This document shows, piece by piece, positions 7,647-15,896 of a DNA stretch of 42,178 nt (position 1 is its first letter; each line of letters starts with the position of its first letter). The notes under the pieces were generated by a model that saw only the letters and a list, made by a program, of their open reading frames with translations, ran no database searches and was not told where the DNA came from. The stretch covers positions 1-42,178 of the forward strand of contig WYEK01000085.1 in assembly GCA_009903855.1 (NCBI GenBank). The letters run 5' to 3'. A program made the position numbers and the translations under genes. Source of the DNA: Thermocrinis sp. GTDB lineage: Bacteria; Aquificota; Aquificia; Aquificales; Aquificaceae.

Positions 7647-8276
7647 TTAAACCCTTGAGTAAAACTCTATCACGTATTGCAAATTGATTGGGATCTCAAG
7701 CTGAATATCTTTGGGCAGGTCTATAACCTTTCCTCTAAAGTTCTCCTTGTCAAGTTCCAACCACACGGGCACACTTCTTGGGTCCGTGTTCTCCAAGTTC
7801 TCCCTTATTTGAGGAATATCACGAGAGGAAGGCTTGACCTCTATCACATCCCCCACAGAAACCAGGTAAGAGGGGATGTTGACCTTCTTGCCATTTACTA
7901 GAATGTGGCCATGTGCCACAAACTGCCTTGCCTGCCTTCTGGTGCATGCAAATCCAAGCCTATAAACCACATTGTCCAGCCTTCTCTCCAAAAGCTGGAG
8001 AAGAACTTGACCAGTGTTGCCCTTTGACTTGGATGCCATGTCAAAATACTTTTTGAACTGCTTTTCTCTTATGCCACCGTAGAGGAACTTTAGCTTTTGC
8101 TTTTCCATAAGCCGGAGCCCGTATTCGGTGAGCTTCCTTTTTCTTCCTTTTACCCTTCCATGTTGTCCAGGTGGAAAGTTTCTCTTGCTCAAAATCTTAG
8201 GAGCACTTTTCTTACCCGATACTACCACACCGAACCTTCTGTCTATCCTTACCCAAGGACCTATGTACCTACCCAT
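7647..8276 (-). CDS. rpsD: 30S ribosomal protein S4
   Basis: S4 starts 30S assembly on the 5' domain of 16S rRNA and in many bacteria represses its own operon. The 209-residue protein has the motif LSKRNFPPGQHGRVKGRK, the S4 RNA-binding domain at about 95-165 (RLDNVVYRLGFACTRRQARQ), and a normal C-terminus. The N-terminal zinc-binding cysteines of the C+ form are absent (GVVVSGKKSAPKILSKR), so this is the C- paralogue. It lies between rpsK and rpoA in the alpha-operon order. Confidence 0.97.
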   Translation of the reverse strand: MGRYIGPWVRIDRRFGVVVSGKKSAPKILSKRNFPPGQHGRVKGRKRKLTEYGLRLMEKQKLKFLYGGIREKQFKKYFDMASKSKGNTGQVLLQLLERRLDNVVYRLGFACTRRQARQFVAHGHILVNGKKVNIPSYLVSVGDVIEVKPSSRDIPQIRENLENTDPRSVPVWLELDKENFRGKVIDLPKDIQLEIPINLQYVIEFYSRV

Positions 8277-8279
8277 GCT

Positions 8280-8669
8280 TCATACCCTCCTTTTTGCGGG
8301 TGGTCTGCACCCATTGTGGGGCAGAGGAGTTACATCCCTTATCTTGGTGATCTTCAATCCCGCTGCATAAACCGCCTTCAGGGCTGACTCTCTTCCTGCA
8401 CCCGCTCCTTTGATCCACACTTCCGCCTCCTGCAAACCATACTCTTGCATAGCCCTCTTCACTGCCTTTTGGGCTGCAAGCTGTGCGGCGTAAGGAGTGC
8501 TCTTTCTGGTACCCTTAAAACCAACCGTACCACCGCTTTCCCAGACCAAAGTATTACCTTGCATATCCGTTATGTTCACTATAGTGTTGTTAAAGGTGCT
8601 AAGGATATGAACTATGCCCTGCGTTACAATTCTCTTTTGTTTCTTTGCACCTTGCTTTTTCTTTGCCAT
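8280..8669 (-). CDS. rpsK: 30S ribosomal protein S11
   Basis: S11 forms part of the 30S platform near the mRNA exit. The 129-residue protein has a basic start (MAKKKQGAKKQKR) and the conserved blocks GIVHILSTFNNTIVNITD, GFKGTRKSTPYAAQLAA and the end block DVTPLPHNGCRPPAKRRV. Length and order (rpsM-rpsK-rpsD) are standard. The gap to rpsD is 3 bases. Confidence 0.98.
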   Translation of the reverse strand: MAKKKQGAKKQKRIVTQGIVHILSTFNNTIVNITDMQGNTLVWESGGTVGFKGTRKSTPYAAQLAAQKAVKRAMQEYGLQEAEVWIKGAGAGRESALKAVYAAGLKITKIRDVTPLPHNGCRPPAKRRV

Positions 8670-8680
8670 TGCTATCCTCC

Positions 8681-9061
8681 TTACTTGGCTATCTTCTTCT
8701 TAGTGCCACCAACTGTTTTCCTTTTACCCTTCCTTGTCCTTGCGTTGGTCCTTGTTTGTTGTCCTCTTACGGGAAGACCTTTTGCGTGTCTTATACCTCT
8801 ATAACAGCCTATGTCTATTAATTTTTTTATGTTCAACTGTACCTCTCTTCTTAGGTCTCCTTCCACCTTGTAATTTTGTTCTATGAATTTCCTTATGGTG
8901 TTAAGCTCATCGGGAGTCAGCTCACCCAAACGCTTCGTACAGGGTATACCCGTCTTTTCGCATATCTCCCTAGCCCTAGACCATCCTATGCCATAAAGGT
9001 AAGTGAGGGCCACTTCCAACTTCTTATGGTCTGGTAGGTCTACGCCCGCTATCCTTGCCAT
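8681..9061 (-). CDS. rpsM: 30S ribosomal protein S13
   Basis: S13 lies in the 30S head and bridges to the 50S subunit. The 126-residue protein starts MARIAGVDLPDHKKLEVAL and contains YGIGWSRAREICEKTGI (helix-two-turns-helix) and GCYRGIRHAKGLPVRGQQT. A basic tail follows (TNARTRKGKRKTVGGTKKK). All are family hallmarks. It follows rpmJ after 11 bases. Confidence 0.98.
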   Translation of the reverse strand: MARIAGVDLPDHKKLEVALTYLYGIGWSRAREICEKTGIPCTKRLGELTPDELNTIRKFIEQNYKVEGDLRREVQLNIKKLIDIGCYRGIRHAKGLPVRGQQTRTNARTRKGKRKTVGGTKKKIAK

Positions 9062-9072
9062 AGCCTTCCTCC

Positions 9073-9189
9073 TTAGTTACCCTGTCTTTGTTTGTGCTTT
9101 GGGTTCTCGCATATAACCATAACCCTGCCTTTCCTTCTTATGATCTTGCATTTGGCACATATAGGTTTTACAGAGGGTCTTACCTTCAT
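9073..9189 (-). CDS. rpmJ: 50S ribosomal protein L36
   Basis: This 38-residue gene encodes L36: it starts MKVRPSVKPICAKCKIIRRK and ends with a stretch containing VICENPKHKQRQGN. The zinc-binding set (CAKC, then a Cys and a His in CENPKH) is intact, so this is the zinc form. L36 binds the large subunit near helices of 23S rRNA and lies between infA and rpsM in many bacteria, as here. The ATG is preceded on the coding strand by AGGAGG. Confidence 0.95.
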   Translation of the reverse strand: MKVRPSVKPICAKCKIIRRKGRVMVICENPKHKQRQGN

Positions 9190-9223
9190 CGCAAACCTCC
9201 TAAAGGAAGGATATTATAACACA

Positions 9224-9466
9224 TTATTCTCTGTATATGATCCTTCCTCTGGTTAGGTCATAAGGTGAGAGTTCCACCTTTACCCGGTCTCCGGGTAGGA
9301 TCCTTATAAAGTGTACCCTCATTTTTCCAGACACATGGGCCAATACTGTATGTCCCGTGTCTAACTTCACCCTAAACATAGCGTTGGGCAACGCCTCCTC
9401 TACCGTTCCCTCAAGGACGATTCCCTTTTCTTTGTATTTCTCTTGGTCCTTTTTCTTAGCCATCAA
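9224..9466 (-). CDS. infA: Translation initiation factor IF-1
   Basis: IF-1 binds the A site of the 30S subunit during initiation. The protein is an 80-residue S1/OB-fold with the family blocks GTVEEALPNAMFRVKLDTGH, VLAHVSGKMR, IRILPGDRVKVELSPYDLT and RGRIIYRE. The N-terminus is longer than the usual 72 residues because of a Lys-rich stretch (MMAKKKDQEKYKEKG). Two ATGs stand side by side (9464-9466 and 9461-9463). The start overlaps the map stop by 11 bases, so the two genes are translationally linked. Confidence 0.96.
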   Translation of the reverse strand: MMAKKKDQEKYKEKGIVLEGTVEEALPNAMFRVKLDTGHTVLAHVSGKMRVHFIRILPGDRVKVELSPYDLTRGRIIYRE

Positions 9467-10268
9467 AAACCCCCTTGGTAAATTGGGTTAAAACCATTGG
9501 CCCGTCTTTGGTTATCGCTACCACATATTCGTAGTGAGCAGCTGGGCTTCCGTCTGCAGTCAAAACAGTCCACTGATCCCCGTTGTGGGTAATCTCGGAG
9601 GTACCAAGGGCAAGCATGGGTTCTATGGCAAGCACCATGCCTGCACGAAGTTTCATATCCCTTTCGTATTTAAAATCCTCCATGTGGTTTGGTACAAAGG
9701 GAGGTTCATGCACCTTCCTTCCTATGCCGTGCCCTCCCAGGTTCTTTACAGGATAAACACCGTACTTGTCCGCAACTCTCTTTATGGCTTTAGTGATATC
9801 CGACAGAAAGTTTCCAGGTACGCAAACTTTTACCGCCTCCTCAAGGGCTTCCTTGGTGGCTTTTAGCAGTCTCTCCTTATCGGGGTCTATCCTTCCCACA
9901 GGCACTGTAATGGCAGAATCGCCCGCATATCCATCAAGGATGGCACCAAAATCCAAGCTGACTATATCTCCCTCCTTTATGATCTGATCCTTCTTCGGCA
10001 GACCATGCACCACCGCAGAATTCACAGAAACGCACAAAGCGGCTGGGTAAGAAATTTTACTGAAGGGAGGTCTATAGTTGAGAAAGGCTGGTCTTGCCCC
10101 TCTTTTTTTTACCTCTTCTCGCGCGATAAGGTCAAGCTCCGCTGTAGAAACTCCCGGCTTTACATACTCTGCTACTGTCTCCAAAACTTCCACCACCACA
10201 TCGCAAGCCCTTTTGATCTTATCCAGTTCTTTTAAAGAGTAAAGTTCCACCTGTGTCTTTTCAGCCAT
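9456..10268 (-). CDS. map: Methionine aminopeptidase, type I
   Basis: The enzyme removes the N-terminal Met from new proteins. The 270-residue protein has the metal-ligand blocks SLDFGAILDGYAGDSA (two Asp), GHGIG (His), AIEPM (Glu) and HYEYVV (Glu), plus VVHGLP near the substrate pocket. The length is within the type Ia range, with about 10 extra N-terminal residues. The start overlaps adk by 8 bases and the end overlaps infA. The order secY-adk-map-infA is common in bacteria. Confidence 0.97.
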   Translation of the reverse strand: MAEKTQVELYSLKELDKIKRACDVVVEVLETVAEYVKPGVSTAELDLIAREEVKKRGARPAFLNYRPPFSKISYPAALCVSVNSAVVHGLPKKDQIIKEGDIVSLDFGAILDGYAGDSAITVPVGRIDPDKERLLKATKEALEEAVKVCVPGNFLSDITKAIKRVADKYGVYPVKNLGGHGIGRKVHEPPFVPNHMEDFKYERDMKLRAGMVLAIEPMLALGTSEITHNGDQWTVLTADGSPAAHYEYVVAITKDGPMVLTQFTKGVFDG

Positions 10269-10899
10269 CCCCTACGAGACCCTTAACCTCTTCAAAGAGC
10301 TCTTCAACTCCTTTTCCTGCATCTAACTTATATAATATACCTCTCTCCTGATAAAATTCAATAAGGGGTTGGGTTTGCTCCCTATAAACCTCAAGGCGTT
10401 TTCTTACAACTTCTTCTTTGTCATCGTCCCTTTGCACCAGGGTACCACCGCATAGGTCGCATACTCCTTCAACCTTGGGTGGGTTGTATTTCACATGATA
10501 GACCGCACCGCACTTTGAACACACCCTCCTGCCCGATAGCCTGTCTATTATTACCTCATCGGGAACATCAAAAAATAGAACCTTTGAAATCTTTTCACCT
10601 TTACCCTTTAACATCTCCTCCAGAGCTATGGCTTGATTGACAGTCCGTGGAAATCCATCCAAGATCACGTTGCCATCTTTGGGCATGGCTTCCTCTATGA
10701 GCTGAATTATTAGTTCATCAGGCACCAACTCACCCCTATCCATGTATTCCTTAGCCTTCTTTCCCAAGGGTGTTTGGTTCTTTACCGCTTCCCTAAGAAG
10801 GTCTCCAGTGGATATGTGTAAAAACCCCATCCTTTGGGACAAAAGCTTAGCCTGCGTGCCCTTGCCCGCACCGGGTGGTCCCAAAAAGACTAAAATCAC
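10261..10899 (-). CDS. adk: Adenylate kinase
   Basis: The enzyme catalyses ATP + AMP = 2 ADP and keeps the adenylate pool balanced. The 212-residue long-form protein has the P-loop GPPGAGKGTQ (7-16), the AMP-binding blocks ISTGDLLREAV and LDGFPRT, and a lid domain with four cysteines (CSKCG, then CDLCG), so the lid binds zinc. Zinc lids are common in thermophiles and Gram-positives. It overlaps secY by 4 bases and map by 8. Confidence 0.97.
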   Translation of the reverse strand: MILVFLGPPGAGKGTQAKLLSQRMGFLHISTGDLLREAVKNQTPLGKKAKEYMDRGELVPDELIIQLIEEAMPKDGNVILDGFPRTVNQAIALEEMLKGKGEKISKVLFFDVPDEVIIDRLSGRRVCSKCGAVYHVKYNPPKVEGVCDLCGGTLVQRDDDKEEVVRKRLEVYREQTQPLIEFYQERGILYKLDAGKGVEELFEEVKGLVGDG

Positions 10900-12191
10900 T
10901 TTACCTTCCTCCTGAATTGGGTGTATTTCCTCTGAAGCAAGCTCGCCTCTATTTTGTTTATAGTATCAAGGGCTACACCCACCACGATTAGGGCAGTTGT
11001 TCCTCCATAATAGAAAGGCACTTTCAACCAGAGGCTAACAAAGACAGGGATAACAGCCACTACGCTTAAGAATATGGCACCCACAAAGGCAAGTCGGCTT
11101 ATTATCCCCTCCAAAAGCTTTTGGGTGTCTTGCCCCGGCCTTACCCCCGGGATAAAGGCACCCGCCTTTCTTAAGTTTTCAGCCACCTCCGCCGGATTTA
11201 TCAAAACCGCAGTATAGAAGTACGTGAAAAAGATTATAAACATGACATACAGAAAGTTGTAAAGGAACGTGGTTGGATTGAAGGCATCGTGCAAGGCTTT
11301 GGCTATGGGATGTTTGATAAAACCAAGCACGGTGGAGGGGATGATTAGCAGAGACTGGGCAAAGATGATGGGTATAACGCCCGCTGGGTTGATCTTTATG
11401 GGTAAGTAAGTGGAACCACCCATCACCTCCTGCCTGCCTATTTGCCTTCTTGGATGCTGTACAGGAATTCTCCTTTCTGCCTCTTGTATAAAGACTATGC
11501 CAAAGGTCACCAGCAATACAAAAATGATGGCGCCCACCACCGCAAAGGGTGTAAGGTCTCCATTCCTTAACATTTCATAGACCCTTATGACTGCGTTAGG
11601 AAAGCCAGCCACTATGCCCGCAAAGATGAGCAGGGACATACCGTTGCCTATACCTTTCTCCGTTATCCGATCTCCTACCCACATTAAAAACATGGTGGAA
11701 GATACGAGGGCAACCACTGTGGTTATTATGAACAAAACACCACCCTCTGGCACAAGAGGAATACCCTTCGGAGACACCTGACCCCTGAGCCATAAGGCAA
11801 TACCCATAGACTGCACAAAAGCTACAAACAAGGTCAAATATCTGGTGTACTGGTTGATCTTATACCTTCCGTAGTCTCCTTCTTCTTTCGCCAACCTCTG
11901 AAGCTCCGGTATTGCCACTGTCAAAAGTTGCATCATTATGGAGGCGGAAATATAGGGCATAACACCCAAGGCAAAGAGGGTCATACGGGAGAGATTTCCC
12001 CCTGAGAAGATGTCATACAGATAAAAGATCGTTCCCTGAAAGCTCTTAAAAAAGTCTTGTAAGGCGGAAGCATCTATACCGGGCAGGGGTATATGACTAC
12101 CCAGCCGGTAAATGGCAAACATCAAAAGGGTATATATAAATCTCTTCCTTAGATCCTCTATGGCAAAGAGCTGTTTTAGGTACTCTATCAA
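10896..12191 (-). CDS. secY: Protein translocase channel subunit SecY
   Basis: SecY forms the protein-conducting channel in the inner membrane. The 431-residue protein has about ten membrane segments, the plug-region start RLGSHIPLPGIDAS, the cytoplasmic loop RRIPVQHPRRQ used in SecA and ribosome contacts, and FIPGVRPGQDT. The length is normal. The start overlaps rplO by 4 bases, and adk follows with a 4-base overlap. Confidence 0.98.
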   Translation of the reverse strand: MIEYLKQLFAIEDLRKRFIYTLLMFAIYRLGSHIPLPGIDASALQDFFKSFQGTIFYLYDIFSGGNLSRMTLFALGVMPYISASIMMQLLTVAIPELQRLAKEEGDYGRYKINQYTRYLTLFVAFVQSMGIALWLRGQVSPKGIPLVPEGGVLFIITTVVALVSSTMFLMWVGDRITEKGIGNGMSLLIFAGIVAGFPNAVIRVYEMLRNGDLTPFAVVGAIIFVLLVTFGIVFIQEAERRIPVQHPRRQIGRQEVMGGSTYLPIKINPAGVIPIIFAQSLLIIPSTVLGFIKHPIAKALHDAFNPTTFLYNFLYVMFIIFFTYFYTAVLINPAEVAENLRKAGAFIPGVRPGQDTQKLLEGIISRLAFVGAIFLSVVAVIPVFVSLWLKVPFYYGGTTALIVVGVALDTINKIEASLLQRKYTQFRRKVK

Positions 12192-12634
12192 GCGACCACC
12201 TCGCAGGTACCGCCTGCTTTTTCAATCTTTTCTTTAGCACTTTGAGAAAAGGCGTGGGCTTTTACCACAAGCCTCTTGGTTAGCTCTCCATCACCCAGTA
12301 TCTTCACTGGCATTCCCTTTTTCACAAGTCCCTTCTCTAAGAGCTTTTCCGGTGTGACTTCCTCACCCTCGGAGAAGTATCTTTCTAAGGTCTTTACATT
12401 CACCACCGAGTACTCAATCCTGTTGGGACTTCTAAAGCCCCTCTTTGGGATCCTCTTGTGGAGGGGTGTTTGACCACCCTCGAACCAGGAAGGAAGCTTT
12501 CTGTCTCCGGACCTGCTCTTTTGTCCTTTGTGTCCCCTGCCCGCAGTCTTTCCATGACCGGAACCTGGACCTCTACCTACCCTTTTCCTTTCCTTTGTGG
12601 CACCTGGGTTTGGTGCAAGTTCATGCAGTTTCAT
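12188..12634 (-). CDS. rplO: 50S ribosomal protein L15
   Basis: L15 is a late-assembly 50S protein. The 148-residue protein begins MKLHELAPNPGATKERKRVG and shows the Gly/Arg-rich arm GRGPGSGHGKTAGRGHKGQ, FEGGQTPLHKRIPKRGF and the C-terminal KAHAFSQSAKEKIEKAGG. The start overlaps the rpmD end by 14 bases and the end overlaps secY by 4. Confidence 0.97.
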   Translation of the reverse strand: MKLHELAPNPGATKERKRVGRGPGSGHGKTAGRGHKGQKSRSGDRKLPSWFEGGQTPLHKRIPKRGFRSPNRIEYSVVNVKTLERYFSEGEEVTPEKLLEKGLVKKGMPVKILGDGELTKRLVVKAHAFSQSAKEKIEKAGGTCEVVA

Positions 12635-12815
12635 CTTTTACCTCCTCCACTTCTACAAGGTAATGGGCTACTCTTATGTTGCCCCTGACCATAGGGTTGT
12701 CCTCAAGCACCCTTTCATCTCCCACTTTTCTTAGACCCAAGCTTTTAACTGCCTTTATGTGTTTTTCTGGCTTTCCTGCTAAACCTCTAACCAAACGCAC
12801 CCTTAACTTTCCCAT
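12621..12815 (-). CDS. rpmD: 50S ribosomal protein L30
   Basis: The 64-residue protein starts MGKLRVRLVRGLAGKPEKHI and contains AVKSLGLRK and the block VLEDNPMVRGNIRVAHYLVE. These match L30, which is absent from some bacteria but present here. The length is normal. It starts 2 bases after the rpsE stop and overlaps rplO by 14 bases. Confidence 0.95.
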   Translation of the reverse strand: MGKLRVRLVRGLAGKPEKHIKAVKSLGLRKVGDERVLEDNPMVRGNIRVAHYLVEVEEVKDETA

Positions 12816-12817
12816 CT

Positions 12818-13393
12818 TTAAACCCTCGCATAAAGTTTGTATCTTTTTCTCAGTTCCTCTTCGCTTATGCCTCTGAGTTTTGCCTCTTCCTCAAGGGTGG
12901 TTAGCTTTAAGAGGGCATCAAAGACCGCCCTTACCACGTTGTTGGGGTTGGTGGAACCCAAGATCTTTGTCAGCACATCCGTATATCCTGCCAGTTCAAA
13001 GATGGGTTTTGCAGCACCACCCGCCACTATACCCGTTCCCCTTCTAGCTGGCATAACCTTTATCATCGTAGGACCATAATGCCCTATCACATCGTGGGGA
13101 ACAGTCCCCTCTACTATAGGTACCCTTATTATGTGCTTTTTGCCATCCTCTATTGCCTTTGCTATGGCTATAGGCACTTCCCTTGCCTTTCCAAGACCAA
13201 AGCCCACAAAGCCTCTCCTGTCTCCCACTATTACCAGAGCACTAAAAGAGAACCTCTTTCCACCCTTTGTAACCCTCGTAGTCCTTTTGGCGTATATGAG
13301 ACGCTCTTCCAGTTGAAGTTGATCTTGGATTTCAAGAATGTTCTGCTCCTTTCTTCTTTCGTCAATCAGCCTTTCAATGGATACACCACCCAT
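12818..13393 (-). CDS. rpsE: 30S ribosomal protein S5
   Basis: S5 lies at the back of the 30S subunit by the mRNA entry and affects decoding accuracy. The 191-residue protein has the double-stranded-RNA-like N-domain (KRTTRVTKGGKRFSFSALVI, then GDRRGFVGFGLGKAREVP) and the C-domain with MPARRGTGIVAGGAAKPIFE. About 25 N-terminal residues precede the core, a modest extension. It follows rplR after 15 bases. Confidence 0.98.
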   Translation of the reverse strand: MGGVSIERLIDERRKEQNILEIQDQLQLEERLIYAKRTTRVTKGGKRFSFSALVIVGDRRGFVGFGLGKAREVPIAIAKAIEDGKKHIIRVPIVEGTVPHDVIGHYGPTMIKVMPARRGTGIVAGGAAKPIFELAGYTDVLTKILGSTNPNNVVRAVFDALLKLTTLEEEAKLRGISEEELRKRYKLYARV

Positions 13394-13408
13394 CTTAGCC
13401 TCCTTTTT

Positions 13409-13780
13409 TCAGAACTCTAAACCAAGCTCTCTGCATTTATCTGCAAAGGCTTTAATTTTACCATGATATAAGAATCCACCCCTGTCAAAGACCACCTTCT
13501 TTATACCCTTTTCCAAAGCCTTTTTAACCAGAAGTTCCGCAACCTTTTGCACGTCCTCTATGGACTTTCCACCTCTCTTGCCTGTAAGCTGGACATAGTC
13601 CCGGTCTATGGAGGAAGCAGAAACCAACGTCCTTCCAGTGGTGTCGTCTATGATTTGCGCATAAAAGGCAGTTAGACTTCTATATACACAGAGCCTGGGC
13701 CTTTCTGGAGTACCAAAGATCTTCTTTCTTATTCTCTTATGCCTTCTTTCTCTTCTTTCATGTCTGCTTAACTTTGCCAT
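13409..13780 (-). CDS. rplR: 50S ribosomal protein L18
   Basis: L18 binds 5S rRNA together with L5. The 123-residue protein has the basic start MAKLSRHERRERRHKRIRKK, the block TPERPRLCVYRSLTAFYAQI, and the end VVFDRGGFLYHGKIKAFAD. Length and operon position (after rplF) are standard. Confidence 0.97.
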   Translation of the reverse strand: MAKLSRHERRERRHKRIRKKIFGTPERPRLCVYRSLTAFYAQIIDDTTGRTLVSASSIDRDYVQLTGKRGGKSIEDVQKVAELLVKKALEKGIKKVVFDRGGFLYHGKIKAFADKCRELGLEF

Positions 13781-13798
13781 TTTCCTTTACCTCCTTAC

Positions 13799-14356
13799 TT
13801 ATTTACCCTTTCCGCCTTTGCCCTTTCCTGCAGCTTTACCTGCCTTGAGTCTTAGTTGCTCTCCTTCATACCTTATACCTTTACCCTTGTAGGCGTCGGG
13901 CTTCCTGAAGGCTCTTATCTCCGCTGCCACTTGCCCTACTCTCTGCTTGTCAACACCACTGACGTAAATTTTGTTCTCCTTGACTTCTATCTTCACATCG
14001 TTGGGTATGGGATATACAACCGGGTGAGAGTAGCCCAAGTTCAACTCTAAGTTGTTCCCTTTTACCGCTGCCCTGTATCCCAAACCCACTATCTCAAGGA
14101 CCACCGTATAGCCTTCCGTTACACCTTTAATCATGTTCCTTATGAGTGCAGCCATGGTGCCATGAATTGCCCTGTGAAAGGGTGCATCGGAGGGCCTTTC
14201 CAACTTTATATGATTGTTTTCTATGCTCAGCTTTATGTCCGGGTGGATGGCCAAAGAGAGTTTACCCTTTGGTCCTTCTACGTTTAAAACACCGTTAGTG
14301 TAATTTACCTTTACATTGCTGGGTATTTCTATGGGCTTTTTACCTATCCTTGACAT
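13799..14356 (-). CDS. rplF: 50S ribosomal protein L6
   Basis: L6 sits near the GTPase-associated centre. The 185-residue protein has MSRIGKKPIEIPSNVKVNY, NMIKGVTEGYTVVLEIVGLG, and the C-terminal signature RAFRKPDAYKGKGIRYEGE. A basic Gly/Lys tail follows (KAGKAAGKGKGGKGK) that is longer than in E. coli. It lies 18 bases upstream of rplR. Confidence 0.97.
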   Translation of the reverse strand: MSRIGKKPIEIPSNVKVNYTNGVLNVEGPKGKLSLAIHPDIKLSIENNHIKLERPSDAPFHRAIHGTMAALIRNMIKGVTEGYTVVLEIVGLGYRAAVKGNNLELNLGYSHPVVYPIPNDVKIEVKENKIYVSGVDKQRVGQVAAEIRAFRKPDAYKGKGIRYEGEQLRLKAGKAAGKGKGGKGK

Positions 14357-14364
14357 GGCTCACC

Positions 14365-14775
14365 TCACCATACATAGGCTATTACCTCTCCACCTTTGCC
14401 GAGCTTTCTTGCTTCATGATCTGTTATTACGCCCGCATCGGTGGAGAGTATGGCGATTCCAAGACCTTTCCGGACATGGGGCACCAAATGCTTTGGCACA
14501 TAGATCCTTCTGCCGGGTTTGGAAACCTTAACCAGTCCCCTTATTACGCTCTTGGTCTTTTTGGGGTCCGCGTACTTTAGATAAATCCTGAGCTTATATT
14601 GGGTGCCCTTTCTGTGCTCCTCCGAGTCAAGCCTTTCCCACTTGAGAATGTATCCTTCTCTTTGTAAAACGTTTAGGATAGCCTCCTTTAGCTTAGAAGA
14701 TGGAACATCCACATAATCCTTTCTTCTCATTATGGCGTTTCTTATGGCTGAGAACATATCCGCTACTGGGTCCAT
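14365..14775 (-). CDS. rpsH: 30S ribosomal protein S8
   Basis: S8 binds the central domain of 16S rRNA and in E. coli represses the spc operon. The 136-residue protein starts MDPVADMFSAIRNAIMRRKD and ends with the signature GLGIAILSTDAGVITDHEA followed by GGEVIAYVW. The length is normal (130-136). Neighbours are rpsN and rplF, as usual. Confidence 0.98.
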   Translation of the reverse strand: MDPVADMFSAIRNAIMRRKDYVDVPSSKLKEAILNVLQREGYILKWERLDSEEHRKGTQYKLRIYLKYADPKKTKSVIRGLVKVSKPGRRIYVPKHLVPHVRKGLGIAILSTDAGVITDHEARKLGKGGEVIAYVW

Positions 14776-14787
14776 CTTTCAACCTCC

Positions 14788-14976
14788 TTACCAACTGGCT
14801 TTTCTCACGCCGGGGAGCTCTCCCCTAAGGGCATGCTCTCTAAAGCAGAGCCTGCACATGCCAAAGTATCTTATAAAACCCCTAGGCCTTCCACAAAGGG
14901 GGCATCTGTTCTTCCGCCTAACCTCATACTTTGGAAAGTGCTTAATATCCTTTGCAACCTTTGCCTTTCTAGCCAT
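14788..14976 (-). CDS. rpsN: 30S ribosomal protein S14, zinc type
   Basis: The 62-residue protein is the short zinc-binding S14 (type Z): CPLCG, then CRLC gives the four-cysteine site, and the end is the family's GELPGVRKASW. Long zinc-free forms of about 100 residues are common in Proteobacteria, so this form fits a thermophile or Gram-positive-like lineage. It lies between rplE and rpsH. Confidence 0.97.
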   Translation of the reverse strand: MARKAKVAKDIKHFPKYEVRRKNRCPLCGRPRGFIRYFGMCRLCFREHALRGELPGVRKASW

Positions 14977-14985
14977 CTTTACCTC

Positions 14986-15549
14986 CTAAAAACTCCTTAT
15001 TGGTAAGCCCAATAGGGCTAACAGCCAAAGGGCTTCTTCGTCCGTTTCTGCTGTAGTGTGAATGATTATATCCATACCTCTTATGGCGTCCACCTTTTCG
15101 TAGTCTATCTCTGGGAAGACAATCTGCTCCGCAATGCCAAAGGCGTAGTTTCCTCTACCGTCAAAGGACCTTGGGTTAAGACCCTTAAAGTCCTTTACCC
15201 TTGGCAGGGCAACGGATATGAGCTTGTCCAAGAAGTCCCACATCCTTTCTTTGCGGAGGGTAACCTTTAGACCTACGGGCATACCCTTTCTGAGCTTAAA
15301 GCCTGCCTCAGACTTTTTAGCTCTCCTTACTGCGGGCTGTTGTCCCGTTATAGCCCTCAGGTCTTCCATAGCCCTTTCTAAGTACTTTATGTCCTTGACC
15401 GCTTCACCCACGCCCATATTGACCACTATCTTTACCAGCTTGGGCACTTCCATAGGGTTTTTGTACCCAAATCGTGCTATCAGCTTGGGGACTACCTCGT
15501 CCTTGTATTTCTGATAGAGTCTTGGTACATATTTAGTTCCCACACTCAT
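14986..15549 (-). CDS. rplE: 50S ribosomal protein L5
   Basis: L5 binds 5S rRNA and contacts the P-site tRNA. The 187-residue protein has VPKLVKIVVNMGVGEAVKD, ITGQQPAVRRAKKSEAGFKL, the block GLNPRSFDGRGNYAFGIAEQ, and FPEIDYEKVDAIRGMDI. Length and order (rplX-rplE-rpsN) are normal. The start overlaps the rplX stop by 4 bases. Confidence 0.98.
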   Translation of the reverse strand: MSVGTKYVPRLYQKYKDEVVPKLIARFGYKNPMEVPKLVKIVVNMGVGEAVKDIKYLERAMEDLRAITGQQPAVRRAKKSEAGFKLRKGMPVGLKVTLRKERMWDFLDKLISVALPRVKDFKGLNPRSFDGRGNYAFGIAEQIVFPEIDYEKVDAIRGMDIIIHTTAETDEEALWLLALLGLPIRSF

Positions 15550-15896
15550 TTTTTAACCCTCTCTCGGACTAAGTCTATGTTTTCACCACATTTTTTGCAG
15601 AACCTGTATTTTCTCAGTGTGTCTCCTTCTTGCACGACTCTAAAACCCACCCTCGTAGGCTTTCCACATTTGGGACACACCAACATCACATTGCTTATGT
15701 GTATGGGTGCCTCAAACTCGTATATACCACCTTCTCTCACACCGGGAATTGCCTTCACGTGCTTTTTAACCAAGTTAACATTCTTGACAACCACCCTGTT
15801 TTCTTTCCTGAGCACTTTTATAACCTCACCGGTTTTTCCCTTTTCCTTTCCTCTCATTACAACCACTGTATCACCCTTTTTGATCTTTGCCGCCAT
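15546..15896 (-). CDS. rplX: 50S ribosomal protein L24
   Basis: L24 helps start 50S assembly and lies near the exit tunnel. The 116-residue protein has an N-terminal KOW motif (KKGDTVVVMRGKEKGKTGEV), PEGAI-like EAPIHISNVMLVCPKCGKP and a second cysteine pair (FCKKCGE). The CxxC...CxxC pair suggests a small zinc site, which occurs in many L24 proteins of this length. It overlaps rplN by one base and rplE by four. Confidence 0.97.
   Translation of the reverse strand: MAAKIKKGDTVVVMRGKEKGKTGEVIKVLRKENRVVVKNVNLVKKHVKAIPGVREGGIYEFEAPIHISNVMLVCPKCGKPTRVGFRVVQEGDTLRKYRFCKKCGENIDLVRERVKK

Noticed and set aside
12621..12688. Plus-strand frames in the rplO/rpmD overlap
   Set aside because: They are antisense to coding sequence on the other strand; the overlap of rplO and rpmD on the minus strand explains the region.
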